Program-made: the position numbers and the translations under genes | The notes under the pieces: model-generated | Told to the model about the DNA's origin: nothing | Seen by the model: the letters and a program-made list of their open reading frames with translations, nothing else | Database searches by the model: none | Assembly (NCBI GenBank): GCA_016292255.1 | Contig: JAEEZZ010000057.1 | Span: 1-37,241, forward strand | DNA from: Oscillospiraceae bacterium | GTDB taxonomy: Bacteria; Bacillota; Clostridia; Oscillospirales; Oscillospiraceae | DNA length: 37,241 bases | Direction: 5' to 3' | In this document: piece after piece, positions 6,086-14,495 of the stretch | Position numbering within the stretch: the first letter of the stretch is position 1 | Layout: each line of letters begins with the position of its first letter

Positions 6086-7888
6086 ATGCATCTGAATTAC
6101 GACACCCCGCCCATCGGGCGGGAGCAGATCCGCAGCGCTCTGGACACCCTGCGGCGCTACAAGGCCGGAAAGGCCAATCTGGAGCGGCGGATCATCGAAA
6201 ACGAGGAGTTCTGGAAGCTCCGGCACTGGGATCACATCCCCGAGCAGGGAACGACCGGTTTGAAAACCAAATCCGCCTGGCTGGTGAACGTGCTGCTGTC
6301 CAAGCACGCCGACGCCATGGACGCCTATCCGGAGCCCGCCTGTCTCCCCCGGGCTGCGGACGACGAAGCCGAGGCGCGGCTGCTGTCCAAGGTGATCCCC
6401 GTCATCCTGGCGCAGAACGATTTTGCCGGGGTCTGGTCTGACAACTGGTGGAAGAAGCTCAAGGCAGGCGTCGCCATCTACGGCGTGTTCTGGGACCGGG
6501 AGAAGCAGGGCGGCCTGGGCGACATCTCCGTCACCCGGGTGGATCCGCTGAATCTCTTCTGGGAGCCCGGCATCACCGACCTGCAGCGCAGCCGAAACCT
6601 CTTCCACGTAGAGTTGGCCGACAACGACGCCCTGGTGGAACGCTATCCGAGTCTGGAGGGCAAGCTCCGGGGCAGCAGCGTCCCCTACAGCCGCTACCTC
6701 TACGACGACAGCGTGGACACCTCCGGCAAGAGCCCCGTGGTGGACTGGTACTACAAGAAAAAAGAAGGCCGCCGCACTGTCCTGCATTACGTGAAGTTTG
6801 TGGGAGAAACAGTCATCTTTTCTTCTGAGAACGACCCGGCCTACAGCGGCGGCCTGTATCAGCACGGCCTCTACCCCTTCTTCGCGGACGTGCTCTTCCC
6901 CGAGGAGGGCACCCCGGCGGGCTTCGGCTACGTGGATCTCTGCAAGGACGCCCAGCGGCAGATCGACCTGATGAACAACGCCATCGTCGCCAACTGCGTG
7001 GCTGCCGCCACCCCCCGGTGGCTCAAGCGCGGCGAGGACGGGATCAACGAGGAAGAGTATGCCGACTGGACGAAGCCCTTCGTCCACGTCCAGGGCTCCC
7101 TGGAGGAAAACACCCTGCGGCCCATCACAGTGCCGCCCCTCTCCGGCAACTGCCTGAACATCCTGGCCTCCAAGATCAACGAGATCAAGGAGACCTCCGG
7201 CAACCGGGACGTGAACAACGGCGGCGTGGGCGGGGGCGTCACCGCGGCCTCGGCCATCGCGGCCATGCAGGAGCAGAGCGGCAAGCTCAGCCGGGATCAG
7301 ATCCAGAACTCCTACCGCTGCTTCCGGCAGATCGTGGGCTGTGTGATTGCCCTGATCCGGCAGTTCTACGACACCCCCCGCAGACTGCGGATCCTGGGCC
7401 CCGCGGGCGAGGCGGAGTATCTCCGCTTTGACAACTCCATGCTGGGCGCAGGCGAGCCCACGGAGCTGGACATCGAGGTCACGGCGCAGAAGCAGAGCAG
7501 CTACAACAAGCTCAGCTACAACGAGCTGGCCCTCCAATTCTTCCAGATGGGCTTCTTCCGGCCGGACATGGTGGATCAGGCCCTGGCCGCCCTGGAGATG
7601 ATGGACTTCAAGGGCAAGGACGCCATGCGAAGCAGGATCGCGGAAAACGGGACGCTGCAGGAGCGCCTGGCCCGAACGGAGGCACAGCTTGCCGGGCTCA
7701 AGGCCCTGCTGGACCCCCACCTGCGACCCGACGGCCTGGATCGGGGCAAGCTCCACGTCGACGCCGTCCGTCCCCGCAAGCAAGCCCCCCGCTTGAAGGG
7801 ATACGACGCCATCGGCCAGGAGCAGAAGAAGAACGCCATCGTGGAACGGGCGAAGGCCCGGGCCGCTGCGGCAACGCAGCCCAGGTAA
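6086..7888 (+). CDS. Phage portal protein (podovirus/P22-like)
   Basis: This 600-residue protein forms the head vertex through which DNA enters. The start is the ATG of MHLNYDTPP because AAAGGAGG lies 4 nt upstream; the frame is open further upstream but without a ribosome site. Recognisable portal features are the N-terminal RRYKAGKANLERRIIENEEF helix, DPLNLFWEPG, the FGYVDLCKDAQRQIDLMNNA helix of the stem/clip region, and a long C-terminal helical part ending in a basic tail. The length is typical of short-tailed phage portals. It begins the structural module, and the following genes are on the same strand. No frameshift or stop interrupts it. Confidence 0.88.
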   Translation: MHLNYDTPPIGREQIRSALDTLRRYKAGKANLERRIIENEEFWKLRHWDHIPEQGTTGLKTKSAWLVNVLLSKHADAMDAYPEPACLPRAADDEAEARLLSKVIPVILAQNDFAGVWSDNWWKKLKAGVAIYGVFWDREKQGGLGDISVTRVDPLNLFWEPGITDLQRSRNLFHVELADNDALVERYPSLEGKLRGSSVPYSRYLYDDSVDTSGKSPVVDWYYKKKEGRRTVLHYVKFVGETVIFSSENDPAYSGGLYQHGLYPFFADVLFPEEGTPAGFGYVDLCKDAQRQIDLMNNAIVANCVAAATPRWLKRGEDGINEEEYADWTKPFVHVQGSLEENTLRPITVPPLSGNCLNILASKINEIKETSGNRDVNNGGVGGGVTAASAIAAMQEQSGKLSRDQIQNSYRCFRQIVGCVIALIRQFYDTPRRLRILGPAGEAEYLRFDNSMLGAGEPTELDIEVTAQKQSSYNKLSYNELALQFFQMGFFRPDMVDQALAALEMMDFKGKDAMRSRIAENGTLQERLARTEAQLAGLKALLDPHLRPDGLDRGKLHVDAVRPRKQAPRLKGYDAIGQEQKKNAIVERAKARAAAATQPR

Positions 7889-7982
7889 GTTGAAAGTTGA
7901 TAGTTGAAAATGATTGTGTTTTGCAAATTGCAATTTGCAAAACTCCGAAAACTTTCAACTTTACACTTTCAACTTTCAACTC
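7887..7982. repeat. GTTGAAA word element with central hairpin
   Basis: Left arm: repeated AGTTGAAA-type words. Centre: TTTTG-CAAATTGCAATTTG-CAAAA (7919-7942). Right arm: repeated reverse-complement words (CTTTCAACTT). Near-copies occur at 26158-26256 and, rearranged, at 12104-12266. It fills the spacer between portal and the next small gene. Confidence 0.85.
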
Positions 7983-8015
7983 AAACACATCGAACGATGA
8001 AAGGAGAAACGAATC

Positions 8016-8261
8016 ATGAAAGCAAACAACAGCGATTACGTAACCGTCACCCTCCCCCGGGCGACGGGGAAGGAGGAGGACGTGGTCTTTGTCGGGCTCA
8101 ACGGCAAGGGCTACACCATCCGCCGCGGCGTGGCCGTCCGGGTGCCCCGTCCGGTCTATGAGATCCTGGCGGAATCCCAGCGGCAGGAACAGCGCCAGCG
8201 GGACTACATCCGCCGCCAGCAGGAGAACGCCGCCCGGTCGGCCGTGACCGTGGGCCTCTGA
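8016..8261 (+). CDS. Small phage-module protein, function unknown
   Basis: The protein has 81 residues and a good ribosome site (AAAGGAGAAACGAATC, ATG). A compact beta-rich first half (YVTVTLPRA ... VFVGLNGKGYTIRRGVAVRV) is followed by VPRPVYEILAESQ and a charged helical tail rich in Q and R. Similar small proteins are found among head genes of Clostridial phage-like clusters, but I do not know a defined role. The stop codon is 13 bp before the next start, so it is probably co-translated with the connector-like gene. Confidence 0.7.
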   Translation: MKANNSDYVTVTLPRATGKEEDVVFVGLNGKGYTIRRGVAVRVPRPVYEILAESQRQEQRQRDYIRRQQENAARSAVTVGL

Positions 8262-8274
8262 TGGGAGGCCGCCC

Positions 8275-8643
8275 ATGACCATCGCGGATGCCATCTCTCA
8301 GGCGGATCAGCTCCGGCCCAACGAGCTGGACGCGGCCACTAAGCTGCGCTGGCTCTCGGCCATGGACGGGCAGATCTACACGGAGCTGCTGTGCGCCCAC
8401 GCAGGCGCGCCGGCGTCCTTTGCCGGCTATGACGCCACAACGCCCCAGACCGATCCCCTGCTGATCCCCTACCCCTATGACGAGCTCTACCCCCGCTTTC
8501 TCGCCATGCGGATCGACCTGGAGAACGGGGAACTGGAGCGCTACAACAACGACGCGGCGATCTTCAACCGCCTGTGGCAGACCACGGCCGCCCACTACTG
8601 CCGCACCCACAGCCCGCTTGGCACGGCGCGCCTGAGATTTTGA
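8275..8643 (+). CDS. Head-tail connector-like phage protein
   Basis: The 122-residue, mostly helical protein begins MTIADAISQADQLRPNELDA and contains WLSAMDGQIYTELL, LLIPYPYDELYPRFLAMRID and ENGELERYNNDAAIFNRLW. This pattern recurs in Clostridial phage proteins encoded beside portal and capsid genes and usually called head-tail connector or adaptor. GGGAGG lies just before the start. It sits 15 bp ahead of the coiled-coil gene. I am fairly sure that it is a virion or assembly protein; the exact position in the particle is not established. Confidence 0.72.
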   Translation: MTIADAISQADQLRPNELDAATKLRWLSAMDGQIYTELLCAHAGAPASFAGYDATTPQTDPLLIPYPYDELYPRFLAMRIDLENGELERYNNDAAIFNRLWQTTAAHYCRTHSPLGTARLRF

Positions 8644-8658
8644 AGAAAGGAGCAAAAA

Positions 8659-9495
8659 ATGGCAAGAAAGAATCAAGATGAGGAATGGCTGACGGAAAAC
8701 CCGGACGCCGAGGAAACCTGGAACAGCGCGGACAACGCCTGGTATCAGCAGGCGCAGCAGACCGCACAGGCACTGTTGAACCGGCCGGGCTTTTCCTATG
8801 ATCCCGCCGCGGATCCCCTCTATCGCTCCGCCAAGGATCAGTACCTCCGGCAGGGCCGGAAGGCCATGGAGGACGTGCTGGGCAGAACGGCCTCCCTCAG
8901 CGGCGGTTACGCCTCCAGCTATGCCCAGACCCAGGCCTCCCAGGCCTACGACGACCAGCTGACCCGGCTGGCAGCACTGCTGCCCGATTACTATGAGCGG
9001 GCCCGGGCCGCCTATGACCGGGAGACCGCCGACCTGCGGGACGAGCTGGGCACGGCCATCGGCCTCTACGACAAGGACTACCAGGTCTGGCTCGACCGCC
9101 AGAGCGCCAGAGAGCGCCAGGCGGAGGCCGAGCGCCGTGCGGAGCAGTGGGAACGGGAGTTCGAACGGGACCAGGATCACTGGGAGCAGGAGTTCTCCGA
9201 GGATCACGACCGCTGGACCACGAGCCTGGATCAGTGGGAGCGCCGCTTTGCGGAGGATCACGACCGCTGGGCGGCGGAGTTCGCCCGGGAGACGGAGCAG
9301 TGGGCCGCCCAGCAGGCGGCCAACGCCGAGCATCAGTCCCAGTCGGAGCGGGCCAGCGCCCGAAGCTACGCCTATCGGATGGCGATGCTGGCCCTGCAGC
9401 AGGGGCTGGACGTCTCGGACGCCCTGCTGGAGACCGCCGGCATCGACCGGGCCTACGCCGAGACGATCCGGCAGTACTACGCAAACCGTCCGTAG
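8659..9495 (+). CDS. Coiled-coil phage-module protein with tryptophan hendecads
   Basis: The protein has 278 residues with AAGAAAGGAG before the ATG. The N-terminal part (about 1-120) is helical with a conserved-looking patch, YLRQGRKAMEDVLGRTASLS then GGYASSYAQTQA. The middle (about 160-225) is a striking charged repeat in which tryptophans recur every 11, 11, 7, 11 and 11 residues (WEREFERDQDH, WEQEFSEDHDR, WTTSLDQ, WERRFAEDHDR, WAAEFARETEQ). That is a hendecad/heptad pattern expected to give an extended coiled coil. The C-terminus is again globular-helical. Position between connector and scaffold suggests an internal, ejection or neck-associated virion protein, but no family-level function is known to me. 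Confidence 0.65.
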   Translation: MARKNQDEEWLTENPDAEETWNSADNAWYQQAQQTAQALLNRPGFSYDPAADPLYRSAKDQYLRQGRKAMEDVLGRTASLSGGYASSYAQTQASQAYDDQLTRLAALLPDYYERARAAYDRETADLRDELGTAIGLYDKDYQVWLDRQSARERQAEAERRAEQWEREFERDQDHWEQEFSEDHDRWTTSLDQWERRFAEDHDRWAAEFARETEQWAAQQAANAEHQSQSERASARSYAYRMAMLALQQGLDVSDALLETAGIDRAYAETIRQYYANRP

Positions 9496-9567
9496 GGGCG
9501 GCCAGTGGCCGCCCGCACGCGGCAAGCACTACCGAATGCAGAATGCATAATGCATAATGCATAATTC
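9491..9567. repeat. REP hairpin plus AATGCATA word repeat
   Basis: Immediately at the stop codon of the preceding gene lies GTAGGGGCGGCCAGTGGCCG followed by CCC, a REP-type hairpin. About 30 bp on, the word AATGCATA is repeated three times within an A/T-rich stretch ending ATAATTCAT. The rest of the spacer up to 9598 holds only the ribosome site of the scaffold gene. Confidence 0.75.
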
Positions 9568-9598
9568 ATCGTAGAAACAAACGAGAAAGGAGATCAAC

Positions 9599-10072
9599 AT
9601 GGAAGAACAGGAAAAGAAGCTGCCCGAGGAGCGGGTGGAGCAGGAGCAGAGCTTCCAGGAGCTGATCCGGGGCAAGTACCGGGAGGACTACCTCGCCGCG
9701 CTGCGGAAGGCCCTCTCTGCCCAGGCCAGGGAGGTCAACCGCTATCTGGCCTACCGGGAGCTGATGGCCCAGGCGGAGACCGCCCGATCCCGTCACCCGG
9801 AATTTGACCTGGAAAAGGAGTTGGAGAACCCCGCCTTTGCCCGTCTGCTCTGCGGCGGCGTGGATCCCTGCACCGCCTACGAGGTGATCCACCGCAGGGA
9901 GCGGGAGGACTGCAGCCGGCGTCTGGCTGAAAACGCCTGCCGTCCCCAGGAAAACGGCCTGGGCAACACCTCCCTGGCCACCGTCAGCAAGCCCGACCCC
10001 AAAGCCCTCACCCGTGCGGAGCGCAAGCTGCTCCGCCGCAGAGCCGCCCGGGGCGAAGAGATTGTTTGGTAA
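9599..10072 (+). CDS. Phage scaffolding-like protein
   Basis: The 157-residue, highly charged and mostly helical protein begins MEEQEKKLPEERVEQEQSFQ and contains LIRGKYREDYLAALRKAL, HPEFDLEKELENPAFARLL, CTAYEVIH and a C-terminal basic tail (KALTRAERKLLRRRAARGEE). This layout of an acidic helical body and short basic C-terminal hook, directly before the major capsid gene, is typical of phage scaffolds, whose basic tail contacts the coat. GAAAGGAGATCAAC precedes the start. Its stop codon overlaps the first unit of the 23-bp repeat array that separates it from the capsid gene. Confidence 0.78.
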   Translation: MEEQEKKLPEERVEQEQSFQELIRGKYREDYLAALRKALSAQAREVNRYLAYRELMAQAETARSRHPEFDLEKELENPAFARLLCGGVDPCTAYEVIHRREREDCSRRLAENACRPQENGLGNTSLATVSKPDPKALTRAERKLLRRRAARGEEIVW

Positions 10073-10469
10073 AGTTATGATTGCCCTTGCGGGAAAGTTA
10101 TGATTGCCCTTGCGGGCAAGTTATGATTTCCCTCGCGGGAAAGTTATGATTTCCCTCGCGGGAAAGTTATGGTTGCCCTTGCGGGCAAGTTATGATTTCC
10201 CTCGCGGGAAAGTTATGATTACCCTTGCGGGCAAGTTATGATTGCCCTTGCGGGCAAGTTATGGTTGCCCTTGCGGGCAAGTTATGATTTCCCTTGCGGG
10301 CAAGTTATGATTGCCTTACGGCAAGTTGTGGTATGCCTGCGGCATAATTTAAATATTTTCAGATGGCAATCTGAAAATACCGCAGCGTGCGCAGCACTCA
10401 TAACTTTTGCGCAGCAAAATCATAACTTGCGAAGCAACCATAACTTCCGCAAAGCGGAATCATAACTCA
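10072..10469. repeat. GTTATGA-hairpin array, copy A
   Basis: Ten units of exactly 23 bp start with AAGTTATG at 10072 and every 23 bp to 10279, followed by units of 21 bp. Each unit is the fixed word AAGTTATGA plus a small hairpin whose stem varies but stays paired: TGCCC-TTGC-GGGCA, TTCCC-TCGC-GGGAA, and later TGCC-TTAC-GGCA. After a central hairpin TATTTT-CAGATGGCAATCTG-AAAATA (10354-10379) the array reverses: hairpins are now followed by the complement word TCATAAC, up to 10469. It is non-coding and its stop-free frames are not genes. Confidence 0.93.
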
Positions 10470-10513
10470 TTCCACCTTCGACTATTAACTTGAAAGAAGA
10501 AATACCCTGGTAG

Positions 10514-10702
10514 AGTTATGATTACCCTTACGGGCAAGTTATGATTGCCTTACGGCAAGTTGTGGTATGCCTGCGGCATGATTTTAATATTTTCAGATGG
10601 CAATCTGAAAATACCGCAGCGTGCGCAGCACTCATAACTTTTGCGCAGCAAAATCATAACTTGCGAAGCAACCATAACTTCCGCAAAGCGGAATAATAAC
10701 TC
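10514..10702. repeat. GTTATGA-hairpin array, copy B
   Basis: A 189-bp near-duplicate of 10280-10469: two GTTATGA units, the same central hairpin (10588-10613) and the same three reversed TCATAAC units, with a few substitutions. It lies 39 bp upstream of the capsid start. The 44 bp between copies A and B hold a GAAAGAAGAAATACC sequence resembling the capsid ribosome site at 10727-10740, which suggests that the leader itself was duplicated. Confidence 0.92.
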
Positions 10703-10740
10703 AATCCACACCCAACCACTCAATTGAAAGGAGAAATACT

Positions 10741-12072
10741 ATGAACATGACCGTCAACACCACCACCGGCGATGCCAATGCTTTTGACGCCTCCGCCGTC
10801 CACAGCACCGGCGCCATGAGCACCGCCATGAAGACCTACTACGACACCGAGCTGCTGGAAAACGCCCGGCCCCGGCTGATTTTCACCCAGCTGGGCAAGT
10901 CCCAGTTCCTCCCCGCCGGCCACGGCGACAGCGTCCAGTGGCGCAAGTGGAACACCTTTGACAAGTCCCTGACTCCCCTCACCGAGGGCGTCATCCCCAG
11001 CGGCCAGAAGTTCGGCCAGAGCGCGGTCTCCGTCTCCGTGCAGCAGTACGGCGACTATGCCGCCATCTCCGACCGGCTGAACCTCCATGCGGTGGACAAC
11101 GTCCTGCTGGGCGCGGCGGAGGAGATGGGCGCCGCCGGCGGCGAGACCGCCGACACCCTGGTGCGCAACGAGGTCTGCACCGGCACCTCCGTCCTCTACG
11201 CCGACACCCTGGACAGCACCGGGGCCATCACCGGCACCCCCAGCTACCGCTACCAGCTCTCCGCGGACAACAACCGCCTGACCCCGGACGTGGTGAACAA
11301 GGCCTACACCTTCCTGAAGAAGCAGAAGGCCCCCTTCTTCGAGGGCAACAAGTACGTGGCGGTGATCCACCCCTCCGCCGCCTATGATCTGCGCTCTCAC
11401 CCCGACTGGATGGAGGCCCACAAGTACGCCGCCGCCCACGAGATCTTCGAGGGCGAGATCGGCGAGCTCCACGGCGTCCGCTTCGTGGAGAGCACCGAGG
11501 CCCCCATCTTCAACGGCGGCAACCTCTTTGACGATTCCACCGCCTATCTGACCATGACCGCCTACGCCACCAACGCCTCCTCCACCTCCGTGAGCTACGG
11601 CGAGGTCAGCGCCAACCGGGCCACCGTCTCCGACGTGCTGACCAACGCCATCGGCGAGGCCCTGGTGGGCCGCCGCGTCCACTACTACGACGCCTCCGCC
11701 ACGGCTCTGGTGGGTACGGCCACCATCGTGGGCGTGGACGTGACCAACAAGTACGTCTACATGGACGCCCCCATCTCCGTCACCTGGGCCTCCGGCGACA
11801 AGCTCTACCCCGGTGAGGGCGGCAACTCCGTCTCCGGCCCCTGCGCGGTCTACGGCACCCTCTTCTTCGGCAAGGACGCCTTCGGCGTCGTCGATCCCGA
11901 GGGCATGGGCATGGAAATGATCATCAAGGACGCCTCCCAGATCGGCGGCCCCCTGAACCAGTTCTCCACCGTGGGCTACAAGTTCGAGACCGCGGCCAGG
12001 ATCCTCTACCAGAACCGCATGGTTCGCGTGGAGTCCTGCTCCGCCTACTCCACGGTGGACGAGGCAAACTAA
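10741..12072 (+). CDS. N4-gp56-family major capsid protein
   Basis: The 443-residue coat protein resembles the N4-gp56/HK97-fold family. It shows YYDTELLENARPRLIFTQLG near the N-terminus, the GDSVQWRKWNTFDKSLTPLT beta segment, TEGVIPSG, VQQYGDYAAISDRLNLHAVD, YVAVIHPSAAYDLRSHPDWM, and a C-terminal GGPLNQFSTVGYKFETAARI segment with the closing VRVESCSAYSTVDEAN. A roughly 60-residue insert near 300-360 (VGRRVHYYD ... GDKLYPGEGG) looks like an added beta domain. GAAAGGAGAAATACT precedes ATG. The gene is intact and follows the scaffold gene, as expected. It would form the icosahedral shell. Confidence 0.92.
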   Translation: MNMTVNTTTGDANAFDASAVHSTGAMSTAMKTYYDTELLENARPRLIFTQLGKSQFLPAGHGDSVQWRKWNTFDKSLTPLTEGVIPSGQKFGQSAVSVSVQQYGDYAAISDRLNLHAVDNVLLGAAEEMGAAGGETADTLVRNEVCTGTSVLYADTLDSTGAITGTPSYRYQLSADNNRLTPDVVNKAYTFLKKQKAPFFEGNKYVAVIHPSAAYDLRSHPDWMEAHKYAAAHEIFEGEIGELHGVRFVESTEAPIFNGGNLFDDSTAYLTMTAYATNASSTSVSYGEVSANRATVSDVLTNAIGEALVGRRVHYYDASATALVGTATIVGVDVTNKYVYMDAPISVTWASGDKLYPGEGGNSVSGPCAVYGTLFFGKDAFGVVDPEGMGMEMIIKDASQIGGPLNQFSTVGYKFETAARILYQNRMVRVESCSAYSTVDEAN

Positions 12073-12103
12073 TCCCGCATAGGGGGGCGGCGTCTCGCTG
12101 CGC

Positions 12104-12266
12104 AGTTGAAAGTTGAAAATGTAAAGTTGAAAGTGGAGGTATCGTTCAAATTGCCATTTGAACGATGAAAAAAGGCGATCCGGGGCTTCCCGGTGGGTTC
12201 ATCGTTTTCCTTTTGCAGATGGCAATCTGCAAAACACCGACATTTTCAATTTTCAACTTTCAATTC
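12104..12266. repeat. Compound word element with two core hairpins
   Basis: Left words AGTTGAAAGTTGAAAATG (from 12104) and right words TTTTCAACTTTCAATT (to 12266) enclose two core hairpins: ATCGTT-CAAATTGCCATTTG-AACGAT (12141-12166) and TTTTG-CAGATGGCAATCTG-CAAAA (12211-12234). This 230-bp spacer between capsid and the next gene contains no CDS that I can support. Confidence 0.85.
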
Positions 12267-12304
12267 CGGCAGACAGCCGCCCCCGGTCACAGAAAGGAGC
12301 AACT

Positions 12305-14362
12305 ATGCGTTATCCAAAGCTGAAACCGGCCGCACAGCGAAGGACCCTGATCGACAGCTTTCGCGGCTATGAGCACACGCCGTCCGTCGCCCCCGGCGCG
12401 TTCTACGATATGCAAAATCTCTCCGGCGCCAACGCGCCCCTGCTGCGCGTCCGCAGACGGCACACGGAGGTTCAGACGCTGGACGGAAACCCCGTCAGCT
12501 CCATCAACACCCTGGGCGGGCGCGGCGCTGTGGCGGTGCTGGACAACTATGGCACCCTCTGGTGCGGCGGCCACGCCATCCCGCGGCTGCTGGACGGACG
12601 CATGGCGCTCTCCGCCCGGGACGGGGAAAACCGGGTCGTTGACATCGCCGACGAGGACGCGGTGTACGCGATCCTGGTCACCCCGGGCAGCTACCGCTTC
12701 CGCTATGATGCAGCCGCCGTCCTCTGGCGGGGGCAGGAGGGCCAGGGAAATCTGGCCGGGGACGTATTTGACCTGGAGCAGCCCGCGGACGAGACGGAGC
12801 TCCGGGTAAGCTACAGCTACACCCTGCGCCGGAGCCTGCTGCGGGAGCTGGTGTTCCTGGGCAGCTGGGTCTGCATCTTCCCCGACGGGAAATACGCCAA
12901 CACCGTCAAGCTGCGCGCCGGCAGTGAGCTGATCCCGGACGAGGACTACGGCTCCATCGCCGTGACCAACAGCTGCAGCCGGGGCGGCACCGTATTCGAG
13001 CCCTGCGGGGCGGACGGCACCCCCTGGAACGTGACCTGGTCTGACCGGGCCCCGGCGGGAGGCTATTGGGTGGACACCACCGAGGCGCAGCCCACCGTCC
13101 GGGTCTGGTCTCAGAGCCAATCCCTCTGGCTGGAGGCCAGCCCCTACGTCAAATGCGCTGTACCGGGCATTGCCGCAGGGCTGCGGGCCGGCGACTGCGT
13201 GAGCCTCTCCGGCCGCCTGGACAGCACCCAGGGCGGCGAGGACGAGGTGGAGGCGCTCTGGTGCGGCGACCACGTGCTCACAGAGGCCTATCACGACCCC
13301 GGTGCCTCCAATCGGGACGAGGGCACCAACGACTATCTGATCTTCCCCGGCATTCTGTCTCAGCGCTTTGAGATCGAGATGACCTGGCACGATCAGAGCT
13401 GGCTCTCCGCAGCCCGCAGCTTCCCCGAAATGGACTTCGTGGTGGAGGCGGGCAACCGTCTCTGGGGCTGCCGCTTCGGCAGCGGCGTCAACGAGCTCTA
13501 CGGCTCCAAGCTGGGAGACTTCCGGAATTGGTACGCCTTTGAAGGTCTTTCCACCGACAGCTACCGGGTGGTACGGGGCCACGACGGCCCCTACACCGGG
13601 GCTGCGGTGCTGGACGGCTGTCCCCTTTTCTTCCGGGCGGACAGCCTGGAAAAGATCTTCCCCTCCGCAACGGGCAGCCACAGCGTGGTCACCGTCAGCC
13701 TGGAGGGCATCGAGCAGGGCAGCGCCAAGAGCGCCGTGGTGATCCGGGACAGGCTCTACTACAAATCCGCAGGCGGCATCTACTGCTACAACGGCACCCT
13801 GCCCGTGCTGGTCTCCCGGGCCCTGGGAGACGTGCCCTACCATTGGGCCGTGGCCGGCGCCCTGGGACGCCGCTACTGCATCTCCATGAGCGGGCCCGAC
13901 GGCAGTCCCTGGTGGTTCGTGCTGGACACGGAAACCGGCTATTGGTACCGGGAGGATCTGCGCCGCTTCCGGGCCGTCTACTCCGACGGCGATCAGCTCT
14001 ATTATTCCTCCGAGCTGGGCGGCGGTCTCTCCTGCATCGGCAGCGCGGAGGACAGCCAGAACGTGGTCTGGTGGGCGGAGACCGGGGAGCTGATCCCCCG
14101 AAGCCCCCTGCACCGCTATGTGACCCGGATCCTGGTGAAGGCAAAGCTCTGGCAGGACTCCACCATGCGGATCCTCGTCAGCTATGACGGCGGGCCCTGG
14201 GAGCTGAAGGGCGAGCTCCGGGGCAGCCTCCGGCGAAGCGTCACCTTCCCGATCCTGTCCCGCCGGAGCGACCGGGTGCGCCTGCGCCTGGAGGGCACCG
14301 GCGACATGGAGCTCCACAGCCTGAGCTGGCTGACAGAAGCGGGAAGCGACGTGTCCGAATAA
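12305..14362 (+). CDS. Phage DNA-stabilisation/nozzle-like structural protein
   Basis: This 685-residue protein starts at MRYPKLKPAAQR, where AGAAAGGAGCAACT precedes ATG; an upstream in-frame ATG would read through the repeat. It is rich in short beta strands and aromatic turns, with recurring blocks such as SFRGYEHTPSVAPGAFYDMQ, GCRFGSGVNELYGSKLGDFR and AVAGALGRRYCISMSGPDGS, as expected for a beta-propeller. Genes of this size and place are P22 gp10-type DNA-stabilisation or T7 gp12-type nozzle proteins in short-tailed phages. The remote family link is my inference; membership in the virion module is well supported by position and by conserved-looking phage sequence. Confidence 0.65.
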   Translation: MRYPKLKPAAQRRTLIDSFRGYEHTPSVAPGAFYDMQNLSGANAPLLRVRRRHTEVQTLDGNPVSSINTLGGRGAVAVLDNYGTLWCGGHAIPRLLDGRMALSARDGENRVVDIADEDAVYAILVTPGSYRFRYDAAAVLWRGQEGQGNLAGDVFDLEQPADETELRVSYSYTLRRSLLRELVFLGSWVCIFPDGKYANTVKLRAGSELIPDEDYGSIAVTNSCSRGGTVFEPCGADGTPWNVTWSDRAPAGGYWVDTTEAQPTVRVWSQSQSLWLEASPYVKCAVPGIAAGLRAGDCVSLSGRLDSTQGGEDEVEALWCGDHVLTEAYHDPGASNRDEGTNDYLIFPGILSQRFEIEMTWHDQSWLSAARSFPEMDFVVEAGNRLWGCRFGSGVNELYGSKLGDFRNWYAFEGLSTDSYRVVRGHDGPYTGAAVLDGCPLFFRADSLEKIFPSATGSHSVVTVSLEGIEQGSAKSAVVIRDRLYYKSAGGIYCYNGTLPVLVSRALGDVPYHWAVAGALGRRYCISMSGPDGSPWWFVLDTETGYWYREDLRRFRAVYSDGDQLYYSSELGGGLSCIGSAEDSQNVVWWAETGELIPRSPLHRYVTRILVKAKLWQDSTMRILVSYDGGPWELKGELRGSLRRSVTFPILSRRSDRVRLRLEGTGDMELHSLSWLTEAGSDVSE

Positions 14363-14365
14363 GGA

Positions 14366-14478
14366 ATAGGTAACAGGTAATAAGTAATAAGTAGCGTCCG
14401 TAGGGGGCGGCATCCTTGACGCCCCGAACGTCACGGCAAGTAACAGGTGACAAGCAGCGTCCGTAGGGGCGAGCACAG
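14366..14478. repeat. Word repeat (GGTAACA/AGTAATA) with REP hairpin
   Basis: Words AGGTAACAGGTAATAAGTAA (14367 onward) and AAGTAACAGGTGACAAG (14438 onward) surround a REP hairpin beginning GTAGGGGGCGGCATCC and ending GACGCCCC (14400-14425). A partial REP (GTAGGGGCG) follows at 14463. The spacer has no CDS until the ribosome site near 14480. Confidence 0.7.
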
Positions 14479-14495
14479 GAAAGGAAGTGCAAACA

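Noticed and set aside
10072..10469. CRISPR array, because of regular 23-bp periodicity
   Set aside because: There are no unique spacers between repeats; units are contiguous, each half word and half hairpin, and polarity reverses in the middle. No cas genes are present.
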